Positions 34,520 through 45,741 of a stretch of 64,000 nt of DNA are shown here, piece by piece. The stretch is from Stromatinia cepivora. Lineage: Eukaryota > Ascomycota > Leotiomycetes > Helotiales > Sclerotiniaceae. The DNA is taken from positions 1,364,001 through 1,428,000 of the forward strand of contig RCTD01000005.1 of the NCBI GenBank assembly GCA_014898415.1, written 5' to 3'. The notes beneath the pieces are model-generated. The model was not told the DNA's origin. It made no database searches and was given only the letters and a program-made list of their open reading frames with translations. The stretch's first letter is position 1. Every line of letters starts with the position of its first letter. The position numbers and the translations under genes are program-made.

Positions 34520-35437
34520 ATGATCGGGGGTCCTTCCATCATTCGAAAACCCGGCGCAGACCGATCAAATCTCGAACTTACAAATTCCCTTCGAAGCAAT
34601 TTCCTCGCTGCGCAACAAGATTATTCACCCAGTCCCTCATATGCAAATGGAGTCAATGGACATGAGGAATCCGATGAAGAGAATAACTCTTCAAGTCGAC
34701 CTCCAGTTTCCGTTTGGACAACAAGACAAGACAACGACTTTTACATTCCGACCATAGACTGGTCTTTATCTGGACTCGCAGAGGAGCCCGAAAATTACGA
34801 AATCACTGTTAAATTATTCTATTTGGCAAGTGGCGATGTAGAATCCAGATCAAAATACACAAAAGATGCTCTAGATTTGGCAATGAAAGAATTGGGTGTC
34901 AAGTCAATTGATCTCTTAATCGTTTCATTTCCCGGAATGTCCTTCGACGGTGATTGTGAATGGGAAGCAGACAAAAAGAATTCGGAACAAGGAAGTGAGG
35001 CCGAGGAACTTGCGACCTGGCCTATATTGGAAGACTTATATGAGCAAGGAATTGTGAAGAAACTAGGTCTGGCGGAATTTGGCAGCGCAAAGCTTGCTAA
35101 GTTTCTGGCGAACGTCAAAGTACGACCGCAAGTCGATCAGATAAATGTTAAAGATTGTTGCAGAGTTCCACAGCCTTTGCTCAAGATCGCCAAACAAGAG
35201 AACATCGAACTTTTCACCCATAATGATTGCACCAATATATTACCTAGTGGGACTTTGCGAGAGCTATTGGGACAAGGAATAAGAGGTGCTGGTGTGTTAT
35301 CGGAATCTAAGAGGGGGATTGATGGTATGAAAGGTGATTTGAAACCGGAATGGGTGATCAAATATACCGCAATTGTCCGGGATCGTGGCGTGATAGAAAA
35401 TAAGGGATATTTCGCTTCAGCCGAGTTGAGGGAGTGA
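34520..35437 (+). CDS. Glutamate-cysteine ligase regulatory (modifier) subunit
   Basis: Single exon, 305 residues. The fold is that of an aldo-keto reductase, but the sequence follows the GCLM branch: ALDLAMKELGVKSIDLLIVSFPG (strand 3 region), then LATWPILEDLYEQGIVKKLGLAEFG, then VRPQVDQINVKDCCRVPQPLL and IELFTHNDCTNILP, the counterparts of the animal VDQ.NV.NCC and LTHSDP blocks. Such subunits bind the catalytic gamma-glutamylcysteine synthetase and lower its feedback inhibition by glutathione, so the gene is placed in glutathione synthesis in the cytosol. The N-terminal 75 residues are Ser/Asn-rich and likely disordered. The regulatory role is inferred from the family; the protein is probably not an active reductase. 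Confidence 0.83.
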   Translation: MIGGPSIIRKPGADRSNLELTNSLRSNFLAAQQDYSPSPSYANGVNGHEESDEENNSSSRPPVSVWTTRQDNDFYIPTIDWSLSGLAEEPENYEITVKLFYLASGDVESRSKYTKDALDLAMKELGVKSIDLLIVSFPGMSFDGDCEWEADKKNSEQGSEAEELATWPILEDLYEQGIVKKLGLAEFGSAKLAKFLANVKVRPQVDQINVKDCCRVPQPLLKIAKQENIELFTHNDCTNILPSGTLRELLGQGIRGAGVLSESKRGIDGMKGDLKPEWVIKYTAIVRDRGVIENKGYFASAELRE

Positions 35438-35681
35438 CACTAAAAGTACATTTGGGTTCTTGAGTTCTGGCGCAATGGCGCCTCAAGAAGCGGCGGTTCT
35501 TTTTACTTCAAAAGCGTGTTGAAAATTGCAAGATGACTTGGAATAGTAAGATTACTTGGAAGTAGTTTGTGCTTTGATAGCCCTGGTGGATGTCGAAGAG
35601 AACCTTGGAAACAATTGGATATCTAGAATTCCTAATGCAGCTAGTGGATATAGTATAGAATCAGAATTAGATTGTAGACCC

Positions 35682-36488
35682 TTAACCTAACATGCTCCTT
35701 TTTCTCCCTCGCATCCTCACATCCTCTAACTTCTTCAAAACCACTTGTGCGCCTTTATAGCTTGTTCCATACGCGTTCAAAACCTCCTTGAATAGTCCCT
35801 CGGCCCTCGGATGTGTACTTCCAAATGCCCTTTCCAACACATATAAGTCGACGGCTCGATCCTCATCCGCCGTACTCTGACTCGCTAACCCAAAATCAAT
35901 TATAACAATTTCCCCCTCCAACTCCTTCCCGTTTTCCATTCCCTCCTCCCCTTCCAATTTTATCGGCCGCAACATCAAATTACTCGTCGTCAAATCTCCA
36001 TGTACAACCCCAACCCCATGCATCCTCCCCACCGCGCGTCCAATCCTCTTCATAAGATCCACGGCCTTCTCACTCCCCTCCTCCTCCCCAGTAACCTCCC
36101 GACTTCCCTCCTTCTCCTTCCTCCTCCCAAGCCACTCATTCAATCTGATCCTCACCACTTCCCCCTCTATCCACTCTACCATCAAACACCCCTTCCCTTC
36201 ATCCACCGCATAAACAGCCGGCACAACAACTCCTTCCCTCCGACACTTCACCAATACCCTCGCTTCTGCCAATATCCTCGCTTTCGTTAATCGCTGATCG
36301 AGAATTGGATGTCGATATGGTTTCGACGGACGCCATTTTAGCGCGCATGGTAGAGATGGTAGTAAGTATGTAGATTTATAGAGGAGGGCTTCGGCGCCTT
36401 GGGTGATGAGCGAGGGTGGGGTGGATGAGGGGTATGTAAAGAGGTGGGGGAGACTCGGCGGGGAGGTTTCTGGTTTTGAGGATTCCAT
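35682..36488 (-). CDS. BUD32: BUD32, serine/threonine kinase-ATPase of the EKC/KEOPS complex
   Basis: Single exon, 268 residues, the small size typical of this atypical kinase. Visible motifs: ALKWRPSKPYRHPILDQRL, which includes the lysine-containing strand and the conserved YRHP.LD block; MVEWIEGE at the hinge; GVVHGDLTTSNLML as catalytic loop; and VIIDFGLAS for the DFG. The C-terminus (VLKKLEDVRMRGRKRSMLG) is the basic tail with the RGRKR signature used to contact Cgi121. KEOPS makes the N6-threonylcarbamoyl modification of tRNA A37 and affects telomeres. A Glu/Gly/Lys-rich insert lies before the catalytic loop. It converges on the ligase-subunit gene with a spacer of about 245 bp. Confidence 0.93.
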   Translation of the reverse strand: MESSKPETSPPSLPHLFTYPSSTPPSLITQGAEALLYKSTYLLPSLPCALKWRPSKPYRHPILDQRLTKARILAEARVLVKCRREGVVVPAVYAVDEGKGCLMVEWIEGEVVRIRLNEWLGRRKEKEGSREVTGEEEGSEKAVDLMKRIGRAVGRMHGVGVVHGDLTTSNLMLRPIKLEGEEGMENGKELEGEIVIIDFGLASQSTADEDRAVDLYVLERAFGSTHPRAEGLFKEVLNAYGTSYKGAQVVLKKLEDVRMRGRKRSMLG

Positions 36489-37395
36489 GGTTTGGGGGTG
36501 ATTCGTTTGCTGGATATTTAATTCTTTGATTTTAGACTCGTCTATAGAAATGCGAAAGAAATGTCGTTGTGGAATTGTGGATTTGACTCAGAGATGTGGA
36601 TTTTTTCTACTGCAGGTCATGGTGCTGTACATGAATTTACTGTATGTACATACCCCACGCGCATGTAATTATTGGTCCAATTGGCCAACAATGGGTAAAT
36701 ACCTAGTGAAAACTCCCCGCTCTTGATTGCGTTGCATTGTTATTTTTCCTTGTGGAAATCCTTATCGCATATCAATCACAATACCTTACCTATGTATATC
36801 AATCATACTTCATTGAAATATATTGCGAGTCAATTAACTCATCAATCAAATGCATCAATCAAATGCATCAATCGGAATAGTTATCACAAGTATCATAAGC
36901 CCTAATTGTCCGATACACCGACACAAATACAATAATACGCCTTAGTTCCTCCCAACAGAACTCACATAGGCTCACACCACCAAGGATCCTTACTCCGATA
37001 AATGCCAAAAAAAAAAAGGAAAAAAAGGCTGCATGTGATGATTCTGCAAGTACAAGGGTTCATTTTCCCACCATCTATTGGATTTTGATCTATTGGTTTC
37101 CATACATTGTACAGAGTGAGTAAGTAGTACTGGGAAAAATACTTCCTAGGCACTGCACACACCCAGGTATTCCAAGGTTGAAAGTATTTCTTTTCTTTTC
37201 TTTTTGCCTCCTGATTATCCATCCGGCTAAGGGAGGTTTACTTCATCTTACTTCTAAGATAGTCACCTCACATCCTACTTCATTTTAACCCCTCATATCC
37301 AACTCCCGACTGGACGCGATACTTATCTCAAATTTGAATATGTGCACAACTCACTCTACCACCTCATCACCAACATCATCAAAAACCAAAGCAAA
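36489..37395. promoter_or_regulatory. Divergent intergenic region, BUD32 and unknown protein
   Basis: About 900 bp. It includes three near-perfect copies of ATCAATCAAATGC at about 36,840-36,872 and an A-rich run at 37,006-37,028. No gene is supported; an open frame on the minus strand (37,222-36,962) has no recognisable product. Confidence 0.4.
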
Positions 37396-38193
37396 ATGTC
37401 CCTCAACCCACTGATCCAATCTCTCCCCCCAATGTCTCCCCTCCAATCCAGTCTCCCTACTTCCCTCCTCCTAACCTGCGCCGCAACCGCCGTCTCCCTC
37501 CCCATCATCGTCCAAACCCTCCTCACTCACCTCTCAGCCTTTAACACCGCACCGCAAGACCTATCCACCTACCTTTCTGTCCTCGAATCTAGCGTTTCAG
37601 AAAATGCCTCTTACGATCATGATATTAGTCGAATATCCAAACTTGAAGATAAGCTACGCTTAGCGGGCATGGTACGGGAAATCCAAAAATGCGGCGATGA
37701 ATTACGAGAGCTTTTGGATAAGATGGTTAGTAAAGAAGATCACAAGAGGTTAAAACTCGGATCGAGGATATTATGGGGAACGACCCGACGGGATCTCGAA
37801 GAGCGGGTGCGTAAATTAGATTTATTACGTATGCGTTTTCTCGTCGTGTATCTTGGAATGGTGGCTGCGAAGACGGAAGTGGTACTTAAGGAGAAAGAAA
37901 AAGAAGATGCGGATAAAGTTTCCGGGATGGTCGGACCACTCGGTTCTCCTATTCGGAGTAGAACCCTTCCGAGTAATTTGAGTGAGAATATTAAACGCAC
38001 GCCACCGTTAAGAAGGATTACGAGTAATGCTATCGGACATAATGAGGGCACTGGAAGTCCACAGAGGAGTGGTTGGATGGGGGTTGTGAATGAGTTGCAG
38101 AGTAGTCCTTTGATGCATAAGAGGAGAGCATCGGTGGAACAAAGCTCCTCAATCGGGAGTCCGAGGAGTGAGAAGTTTGCTCATTTTCCTTAA
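37396..38193 (+). CDS. Unknown protein with hydrophobic N-terminal segment and coiled-coil
   Basis: I do not recognise this family. Starting at the ATG at 37,396 it would have 265 residues; an in-frame ATG at 37,342 would add 18 residues, but the later start has the better context (CAAAATGTC). Residues about 18-50 are hydrophobic (LPTSLLLTCAATAVSLPIIVQTLL), possibly a membrane segment. Residues about 75-170 are rich in charged residues and leucines and probably helical (KLEDKLRLAGMVREIQKCGDELRELLDKM). The C-terminal third is Ser/Pro/Arg-rich and looks disordered, with several SP motifs that could be phosphorylated. No intron is needed. It is likely a real, fungal-restricted gene because of its length, its single open frame and codon regularity. 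Confidence 0.65.
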   Translation: MSLNPLIQSLPPMSPLQSSLPTSLLLTCAATAVSLPIIVQTLLTHLSAFNTAPQDLSTYLSVLESSVSENASYDHDISRISKLEDKLRLAGMVREIQKCGDELRELLDKMVSKEDHKRLKLGSRILWGTTRRDLEERVRKLDLLRMRFLVVYLGMVAAKTEVVLKEKEKEDADKVSGMVGPLGSPIRSRTLPSNLSENIKRTPPLRRITSNAIGHNEGTGSPQRSGWMGVVNELQSSPLMHKRRASVEQSSSIGSPRSEKFAHFP

Positions 38194-39621
38194 GGGAATT
38201 GACTTGGATTCTTTAAAGAAGACTGATTCAGTTACCTCAAAACGGAATCACTGAATTTTTCAGAGTGGATCAATTGAAAGAGAAGAAGCCAGACGCCTTT
38301 GAGTATCGTTGCACGTTGCATGATACATCACGAACATAAATCATTATGCCATTGCCCCTATGAGCGACAACACGACTTTGGGCATGACATTGAGCAAGCC
38401 TTTTATGATGAATCTTTACGAAATAAACGGTAGACAGCACTCACTACGACTACACGAAAATGAAACGAAGGAAACGAAATGACGAACAGAAACGCAATCA
38501 GAAATGAAGAACGAAATCAAAAAACAGAAAATGGGAAATAGGAAATAGGAAATAGGATATCACTTTATGAATACAATGGACGCATGCATCATTTACGAAC
38601 TTGAAGCAGCGATTAACGAAATTTACGAATGGAAGAAGGGAAAATGAAAAGTACAGATGTGTGTTAAAGAGGAGGAAGACATGAGATGAGGTGGTGATGG
38701 AATGGATGGGATGGGATGGCATGTTGATCATATCAGAGTATTGACAATGGATTGGATGGACGGGATAGGATGGAATGGAATGGAACGATACAAGCAGAGT
38801 ATCATTTGTTCTTCTTCAGGATATACCCCTTTTAGGATGGACCGGCGCACTTGCACTTTTACTTCTACTTTTTGGTCTTAAAATTAGGTTTGGATATTAG
38901 GTTTGGATATTATGATATGATACGATACCTAGGTATGATACGATATAGTTATAGTATCGAATTCCGGTACAGCGGATAGGAAGTAACATGACAAATGGAC
39001 ACTGTATTGTATTGTATTCAATCGTACAGGAGATCCTATAGGATAGGATAGGATAGGATAGGATAGGATAGGATAGGATAGGATAGGATAGGATAGGATA
39101 GGATAGGATAGGATAGGATAGGATAGGATAGATGAACAAGTCTCAGTATAAATGGATGAATAAATCAAGCACGAACTAGAATAAGCGCATCTATCATAGG
39201 ACTTCAATCAATCGATCGATCAATTAATAATAAAAATTGGAATCTATCTATCTCTTGATATTCAGATCAGATCAGATGAGATGAGATAAGACTATAAGTA
39301 TGATATAGATAGGTACTTATAGATAGATGGGTAGGATTCAAGATTCAAGATTCACGATTGAAGATATAAAAGAAGAATAAGGATAATATATCTATCTAAT
39401 CATCATATAAAGCGGCTAGCTTATCCAGCTAGGGACAAAGCATGTATACTATTCGTGCTATTCGTACTATTCGCATACTCCATACTGAGTTATAATCATA
39501 ATCCTAATCTTAATCTTAATCTTACATTTGCAGTCAATCATTCATACACCCTCATATCTCGAATTCTCAATTCAATTCCCATGTATCACCCCATCACTCA
39601 AACACACAATCCACAACCCTC
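38194..39621. other. Convergent intergenic region with simple repeats
   Basis: 1.4 kb, no gene. It is rich in GGAT-type simple sequence: GGATGGGATGGGATGG near 38,700, GGATAGGATGGAATGG near 38,770, and the long GGATA tract at 39,041-39,130. Further on there are ATCAGATCAGATGAGATG and AAGATTCAAGATTCA tracts and repeated CTTAATCTTAAT. Open frames crossing the GGATA tract only reflect the repeat. Confidence 0.6.
39041..39130. repeat. (GGATA)18 microsatellite
   Basis: Eighteen perfect head-to-tail copies of the pentamer GGATA, with a partial copy before them. The tract has no interruption, which suggests that it is young or polymorphic. It lies in a convergent intergenic region, so neither neighbour's promoter should be affected. 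Confidence 0.97.
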
Positions 39622-41587
39622 CTAAATCTCAAAAATTTCTCCCACCCCTTCACCACCCGCACTTCTATTCTCCACCAAATCCAACCTCCAACCCTCCCAA
39701 TCCTTCAATGCCCGCTTAACCTCTTTAACTCTCTCAATTCTCTTCATCGCCTCCTCCTGCTGTGCCTTCCTAAAAGCTTCCTCGTCGAATTCGAGAAGGT
39801 CATCATCATCTAATAGATCATCTTCTTCTTCCGCTCCTCCATGCCCATGACCCAGGGGTGCCGTACCCCCAGTAATAGCATTAAACCCACTTGTCAAATA
39901 ATCTCCAATGCCCTTTCCTTGTTGCAAAACTCCGCTCTTTCTCGCATGAGGACTTCCACTTCCACCTAAATCCACATCTGTGAATCTTGCTCCAGGACTC
40001 GTATCATCTCCTTCACCTTCCATTTCTCTTCTTCGATCTCTCCATACTCCTCTTCTTAATTCGTGCAATTCCGCCTCCAAATCTCTAACTTTCCTTTCCA
40101 AGCGTTGTCTCTCCTCATTCTCTAGCTCATCAACCCCATCATCATCAATTCCTTGTGCATCTCTTTTCTTCAACCTATCCCTTTCTTCCTTCAGACGTGA
40201 ATTTTCATTCTCGACACTGGCGAATCGACTTCGGAGATCTGATGCTTCTTTTTCCACTTTTTCACGTTCTTTCTTCTGAGCTTGTGATCGAGCATCGTGC
40301 TCTTTATGAAGCGTCGTAAGTGTAGATACTTTCTTTTCAAGCGCCTCCACTTTCTTCTGAAGTTCATCACTATGTACCTTAGCTTCTTCTGCTTCCCTTT
40401 CTAGTGTGCGTAATTTTGTTTCTGCGGATATGCGTTCACTTCCTTCTTTGACAGCTTTCTCAGTCGTTCTTTCGAGGTTCTTTTTCAAATCTCCCAATTC
40501 GCGTTGCGCATTTGCAGCCGACTTTTCACTTCTTACTAACTTATCCTCGAGAGCGGTGATTTGTTCTTTTTCCACAGATGATCCTGATGCGACACGCTCA
40601 AGCTGTGCTCGCAGATTAGAGATCTCAATTTCCATAGACTCAATTGTTGAGGACTTAGATCTTAGCTCGGCTTCCAAATCCGATGGTGCTGGTACCGATG
40701 TCGAAGGCGAAGATCCATGTTTTCGCGAGGACGAAACCTGAAGTTGTGTATTCTGTCGTTGAAGGGCCGCAATTTCTGATTTCTGCGAGATTCAATTAGC
40801 TCTGTAATCAACTCACAATATCCTCCAGCACTTACCAACTTCTCCACCTCCTCCGAAGACCCACTACCAGTACTTTTCTCCCCTTTAGCAGACTCTCCTT
40901 CTGCCTCCCTCAAATCCTCCAATTCCTCTTCCGCCTTTTTCCACCTCTTCTCTGCATCTACCGCTTCTTTACTCAACTTCTTATTCTCCCTCTCCAATTC
41001 TTCAATCTTCAAAGCTTGTTTCCTATAAATATCCGGCGCCGTATCACCACTAGGACTAAAAGCAATTTCCGGCGAAAGAGCTCCCGAAGCCTGTCTAAAG
41101 GAAGATGACCTCATCTTAGATTGCACCGACAACGAGGGCGACCTTCCATGTCTCGCAACAGAATTGAGTTCCGATACCTTCTCTTCTTCATCCTTATTTT
41201 CTAGAACTTCTGCTGGCGTTTCCTCTTTCTTTGCTTCCTCGACTTTTGTCTCTTCGGGAGCGATTGGTGTTTCGGCAGGAGTATCGAGTGGTGCTTCAAT
41301 TGGAACTTCGGATGCTACTGCAGCAGTCGTCTCAGGTGTCTCTTCACTCTTTGAAGCTGCAGTTTCGGTTTTCTCTTCCTTCTTAACCCCCGCCTTCTTC
41401 GCTTTCTTCTTTTTCATTTCCTCCACCTATAAGTCACTTGTCAGTAATTACCCTCATTATTCCCCTTTATGACCTCTCCAAGCCCCGCACTTTATCCATT
41501 CATTCCTCCATAACAAACAGGACAACATACACGTTTCTTAGCCGCAGCCAGCTTTTCCGCCTTTGCTTTTTCCTCCGCGTCTGCCAT
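39622..41587 (-). CDS. Long coiled-coil protein, golgin-like (M-protein-repeat type)
   Basis: Predicted minus-strand exons: 41,587-41,531, 41,426-40,836 and 40,782-39,622, giving 602 residues; introns are 104 and 53 bp. The N-terminus is Ala/Lys/Glu-rich (MADAEEKAKAEKLAAAKKR), followed by a Glu/Thr/Pro-rich disordered region and then predicted coiled coil from about residue 165 to 480 (heptads in KIEELERENKKLSKEAVDAEKRWKKAEEEL and later). Near the C-terminus there is an acidic run (EEEDDLLDDDDLLEFDEEAF) and a conserved-looking end, RALKDWEGWRLDLVENRS. Such proteins are often called M-protein repeat or golgin-like tethers in fungi. No GRIP or GRAB motif could be proved, so a role in Golgi tethering is only a suggestion. 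Confidence 0.8.
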
Positions 41588-42067
41588 ATTCAATTCTTAT
41601 TTATCAAATTCTTCTTCCCTAATAAAATGTCGTCTTTCAAATATCCTTTATTCCTCAAAGTGCGAGTCGTCAAAATGGTCAATATCCAAATCAAAGTAAA
41701 TGTTCAGACCAGCTTGTCCCTCCGTAACTCCCATGCTATAACTACGCTAATTTTAGCTCCTGCTTTACTGACAAGGGGTACTTAAAGTTAACACTTGAAT
41801 CTTGGCCGATAGGCGCATGGCCTTAGCTGTTTCCTTTATCAGTTGATCGTCAATTTCCTATCTATTCTAGCCATCTTGATTTCATTTGCCTTCTTTTCTG
41901 GTAATTACTATTTTGGTAGATTGGGATTCTTTTCTCCTATTTCTATGGTTTTGGAATTTTTACAATAAAATCAATCAATTCGTTTATCAATTGTATTGTT
42001 ACACATACACATATCACTATCTATCGTTTGCAGTATCCCTGGTTCAACCAACTTTCCACAACCAACA

Positions 42068-42751
42068 ATGACGTCTTCCTCCTCTTCCAACCTACACCCC
42101 AACTCGAACCCCAATCTCACCCTCCATTTAACAGATTCATCACTTACCCCGCTGCTCTCTACTTCCTCCTCGTCCACTTCCTCCACCTCCCGCACTAATA
42201 CTGCCCAAATTCAATCCCTCACAACTCTAACATCCACCGCCCTCTCTGCCTACAATTCTTCGCTGCATCTGAACCTCGGCACCCCACAACGAATAATCGT
42301 CGAGACCGCTCCCTCGGGTCCTATCCTCCTCCATTCCTTTATTGCCCCTACATCTTCTTCCGCTCAGTCAAGTTCCAGTCGACATCGCAGCCGACCTATA
42401 CACAACCACGCACATGGCACTCGAATGAACGGATTAGAAAACATGAATGGAGGATCGAGCATACGGGGTCTGGAAATCATATCTGCCGCCCGAGAAGATT
42501 TGCGACCATTGAGTGGTACAACTGAGGGGAGCCATTCAGAACAAGAACATCATGATGTGAAGGACGAGGGAGTTCAGGTTCCTTTATTGGTGGGGACAGT
42601 TGTGGCTAGATCGGCAGAGCAAATAGGGGAGGCGAGGAGGGCGGCACACAGAATTGAGATTGTTGCGCATGGGTTTCAAAATGATTTGATAAAAGATACA
42701 GCAGAAGTAAAGAGGGAGGAAGCGGACGAGGATACAGCTGGGGATGGCTGA
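42068..42751 (+). CDS. Unknown small protein, possibly with a roadblock/LC7-like core
   Basis: Single exon, 227 residues from the ATG at 42,068 (context CAACAATGAC). The first 60 residues are Ser/Asn/Thr-rich. Residues 55-100 (LTTLTSTALSAYNSSLHLNL, then RIIVETAPSGPILLHSF) and 180-215 (VPLLVGTVVARSAEQIGEARRAAHRIE) could form the two halves of a small alpha/beta fold such as roadblock/LC7, split by a low-complexity insert. This reading is speculative. The gene lies divergently from the coiled-coil gene and convergently to transketolase. No membrane segment or signal peptide is seen. Confidence 0.6.
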   Translation: MTSSSSSNLHPNSNPNLTLHLTDSSLTPLLSTSSSSTSSTSRTNTAQIQSLTTLTSTALSAYNSSLHLNLGTPQRIIVETAPSGPILLHSFIAPTSSSAQSSSSRHRSRPIHNHAHGTRMNGLENMNGGSSIRGLEIISAAREDLRPLSGTTEGSHSEQEHHDVKDEGVQVPLLVGTVVARSAEQIGEARRAAHRIEIVAHGFQNDLIKDTAEVKREEADEDTAGDG

Positions 42752-43147
42752 ATCATTTGGACACTTGGGATCGAAAGTTTTGGATGGATGTGAAGATAAA
42801 ATTGAACATACACTAGCGAGATGAAGCTGTCTACTTATCGCACATAAAACAAAAACAAAAGCTTTTGGGCGGAGGTCAATTGGTATTTTAAAAAACGAAA
42901 AGGGGAGATTAGATATCATGTAGATGCGAAAAGAGGGGTATTCTAGAGACTCCCGAGGCGGAAGAGCTTGGACCACACATATCTTTCAAAAAAAGCCCAA
43001 TGCAACACAGATGCTGCATACATTTAAACCTCAATGGTTCGTTCATAAATCATTTGCTTATTTTCATAGTCTATTTGGCGAACTACACCTAGGACCTGCA
43101 TTATTCATATATGCCCCAAACCCAAACGCAAAATCTTTCCCAAATAT

Positions 43148-45741
43148 TTAGATAAGTTGCTTGAAAGCTCTGTTGAGAGGAGAGCGGATGTTAGGAACGT
43201 CCTTCCAGAAATCAACAGTGGCGACAGCGCGCTTGGAGATGCCTTCTGGTGTAAATTCGAACTTCTAAAATGGGGATCAGCACTGTTCGTAAAATCTAAA
43301 ACTGCTTGAAAGTGAGAACATACCTTGTAAACATCCTTGTAAGCACCGGAGGCACCAAATCTGTTGAGACCGAATTGCTCGTGGGTATAACGTTCCCAGC
43401 CCATGGTTGACATAACTTCAACAGACAACGAAGGGATACCATCTGGCAAAACGCTGAGTCTGTACTCATTGGATTGAGCATCGAAGACCTCGAAACAAGG
43501 AATAGAGACAACACGTGCTGTGAGGTTGTGCTTCTCCTTGAGGTATTTGACAGCATCAACACAGATACCGACCTCGGAACCAGTGGAAACAAGGGTGATA
43601 TCTGCCTTCTCAGCGTCGTGCACAACGTAACCACCCTTGATGGCGTTACCAATGGTGGAGTTCTCGAGCTGAGGAAGGTTTTGGCGGGAAAGGGCGATAA
43701 TGGAAGGAGTGTGCTTGGAGGTCAATGCAATGTAGTAAGCTGCGCTGGTCTCGTTTCCATCAGCTGGGCGCCAGACCATGCAGTTAGGGAGAGCACGGAA
43801 ATGAGCTAAAGTCTCAATAGGTTGATGAGTTGGTCCATCCTCACCAAGACCAATTGAGTCGTGAGTGGCAACCCAGATAACACGTTCTTGAGACAAAGCA
43901 GAGAGACGGATTGCACCAGCAGCGTATGAAACGAAGTTAAGGAAAGTTCCACCGTATGGAATAACAGTTCCATATGCAGCCAAACCGTTCATGACAGCAC
44001 CCATGGCGTGCTCACGTACACCATATCTGATGTATCGTCCGGACCAATCACCAAGACCGGTAGCGGGAGGTTGGAAATCAACGGCCTCCTTCCATCTGGT
44101 CAAGTTGGAGCCAGTCAAATCTGCCGAACCACCAACAAGTTCTGGAATAGCTTCGTGAATCTTTTGGAGAACGATCTCGGACAATTTTCTTGAAGCGACT
44201 GCGTCATCGGATGGGGAGTATGTTGGGAGGTTCTTCTCCCATCCTTCTGGGAGCTCTCCCCTCAAGCGGCGCTGGAGATCGGCAGCCTCAGAAGAGTACT
44301 TTTGGCCGTACTTCTCAAACAATTCGTTCCACTTTTGCTCCAAAGCGGCACCATGGGATGCGCGCTCGTGGCAAATATCGTAAACTTCTTGTGGAATAAC
44401 GAAAGATTGCTCGGGGTCGAAACCGAATTTCTCCTTGAGTTGCTTAATATCATCGGCCTTAAGGGGGGAACCGTGAACACCGTGGGTGCCTTGTTGCTTA
44501 GATCCGTAACCAATGATAGTTCTGAGCTTGATCATGGAAGGCTTGTCCTTAACGGCCTGGCACTTCTTAATAGCAGCCTCCATTGCCTCCAAATCGTTGT
44601 CACCATCGGTGACAGTCTCAACGTGCCATCCATATGATTCAAATCGCTTTACGACATCTTCAGTGAAAGCAACGTTGGTGTCACCATCAATGGAAATGTG
44701 GTTATCATCGTAGATAGCAATAAGGTTGCCCAATTGCAAGTGACCGGCCATTGAACAGGCTTCACTGGCAACACCCTCCATCAGACATCCATCACCGAGG
44801 AAACAGTATGTATAGTTGTTGATAAGCTCGAATTCGGGCTTGTTGAACTCGCCAGCTGCGTGTTGTTGTGCGATGGCAAGACCAACAGCGTTGGCAATAC
44901 CTTGACCCAAAGGGCCGGTGGTGACCTCAACACCATCGGTATCAGCAGCTTCTGGGTGACCAGGTGTATGACTATCTATCGACTGAATAGGAAACAAATT
45001 AGCTAAGTGCCAGTATTTCATATCATGGGTCTACTCACTCTGAAAGCTTTAATATCATCCATGGACAACTTGTAACCGTAAAGGTGGAGAAGGGCATATT
45101 GGAGCATGCATGCATGTCCGTTACTGTAATTTTCGGACAATTAGCTTCTAAATTTCAAACTCTCTTCCAAGACTGTTTTGGCAATAACACAAATTTCAGA
45201 ATCAAGTCATGCCATGACTAAATTTTCCATATAGTATGATAATTGTAGCCCTTGGAATGAACTTTGCTTCTTCAAATGTCATAGGTAGTAAGAAAGCATC
45301 AGGTATCAAAGGACATTGATGCGCAAAGAAGTCAATTGAATTAAGAAATGGCTATAACTTACGAAAGAACAAATCTATCGCGGTTGACCCAGCTTGAGTT
45401 TTTTGGGTTGAAGTTCATGATCTTATTGAAAAGAACGTGGGCAACTGGTGCCATTCCCCTAAATACCTTCCATCAGCAATCATATATTATTGTGCCAACT
45501 CTGCAAGACTCACATAGGAGCTCCGGGATGACCGGAGTTAGATCTAGCTGTAGCATCGGCCTTGAAATTAAGATGTTAGTACTTGTTTTGAAGATTTTGA
45601 TGCAGAGTTGTGATTTTAAGGGAAGCTTCCAGTATCCGATCGCGGGGCAAATTCCATTGGCAAAAGGTAAAGGGAAACCAAACTTACAGCAAGAACACGA
45701 ATGGTGTTAATAGCAAGTCTATCAACGTCTGTGAAACCCAT
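43148..45741 (-). CDS. TKL1: Transketolase
   Basis: Predicted minus-strand exons: 45,741-45,688, 45,560-45,514, 45,458-45,363, 45,123-45,039, 44,982-43,324 and 43,264-43,148, giving 685 residues, the usual size. The enzyme moves two-carbon units between sugar phosphates in the cytosolic pentose phosphate pathway, with thiamine diphosphate and a divalent ion. Visible: [18 protein letters not shown] at the start, [53 protein letters not shown], the ThDP motif beginning GDG at residues 157-159 and ending DDN, then [13 protein letters not shown] and [15 protein letters not shown] in the pyrimidine-binding domain, and a complete C-terminal domain. Four of the five introns lie in the first sixth of the gene, and intron 3 is long (239 bp). 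Confidence 0.96.

Noticed and set aside
39034..39131. GGATA tract as a telomere-like repeat
   Set aside because: The pentamer differs from the fungal TTAGGG repeat and lies inside gene-rich DNA.
38897..39207. Open frames encoding repeated YPILS
   Set aside because: Pure translation of the GGATA microsatellite.
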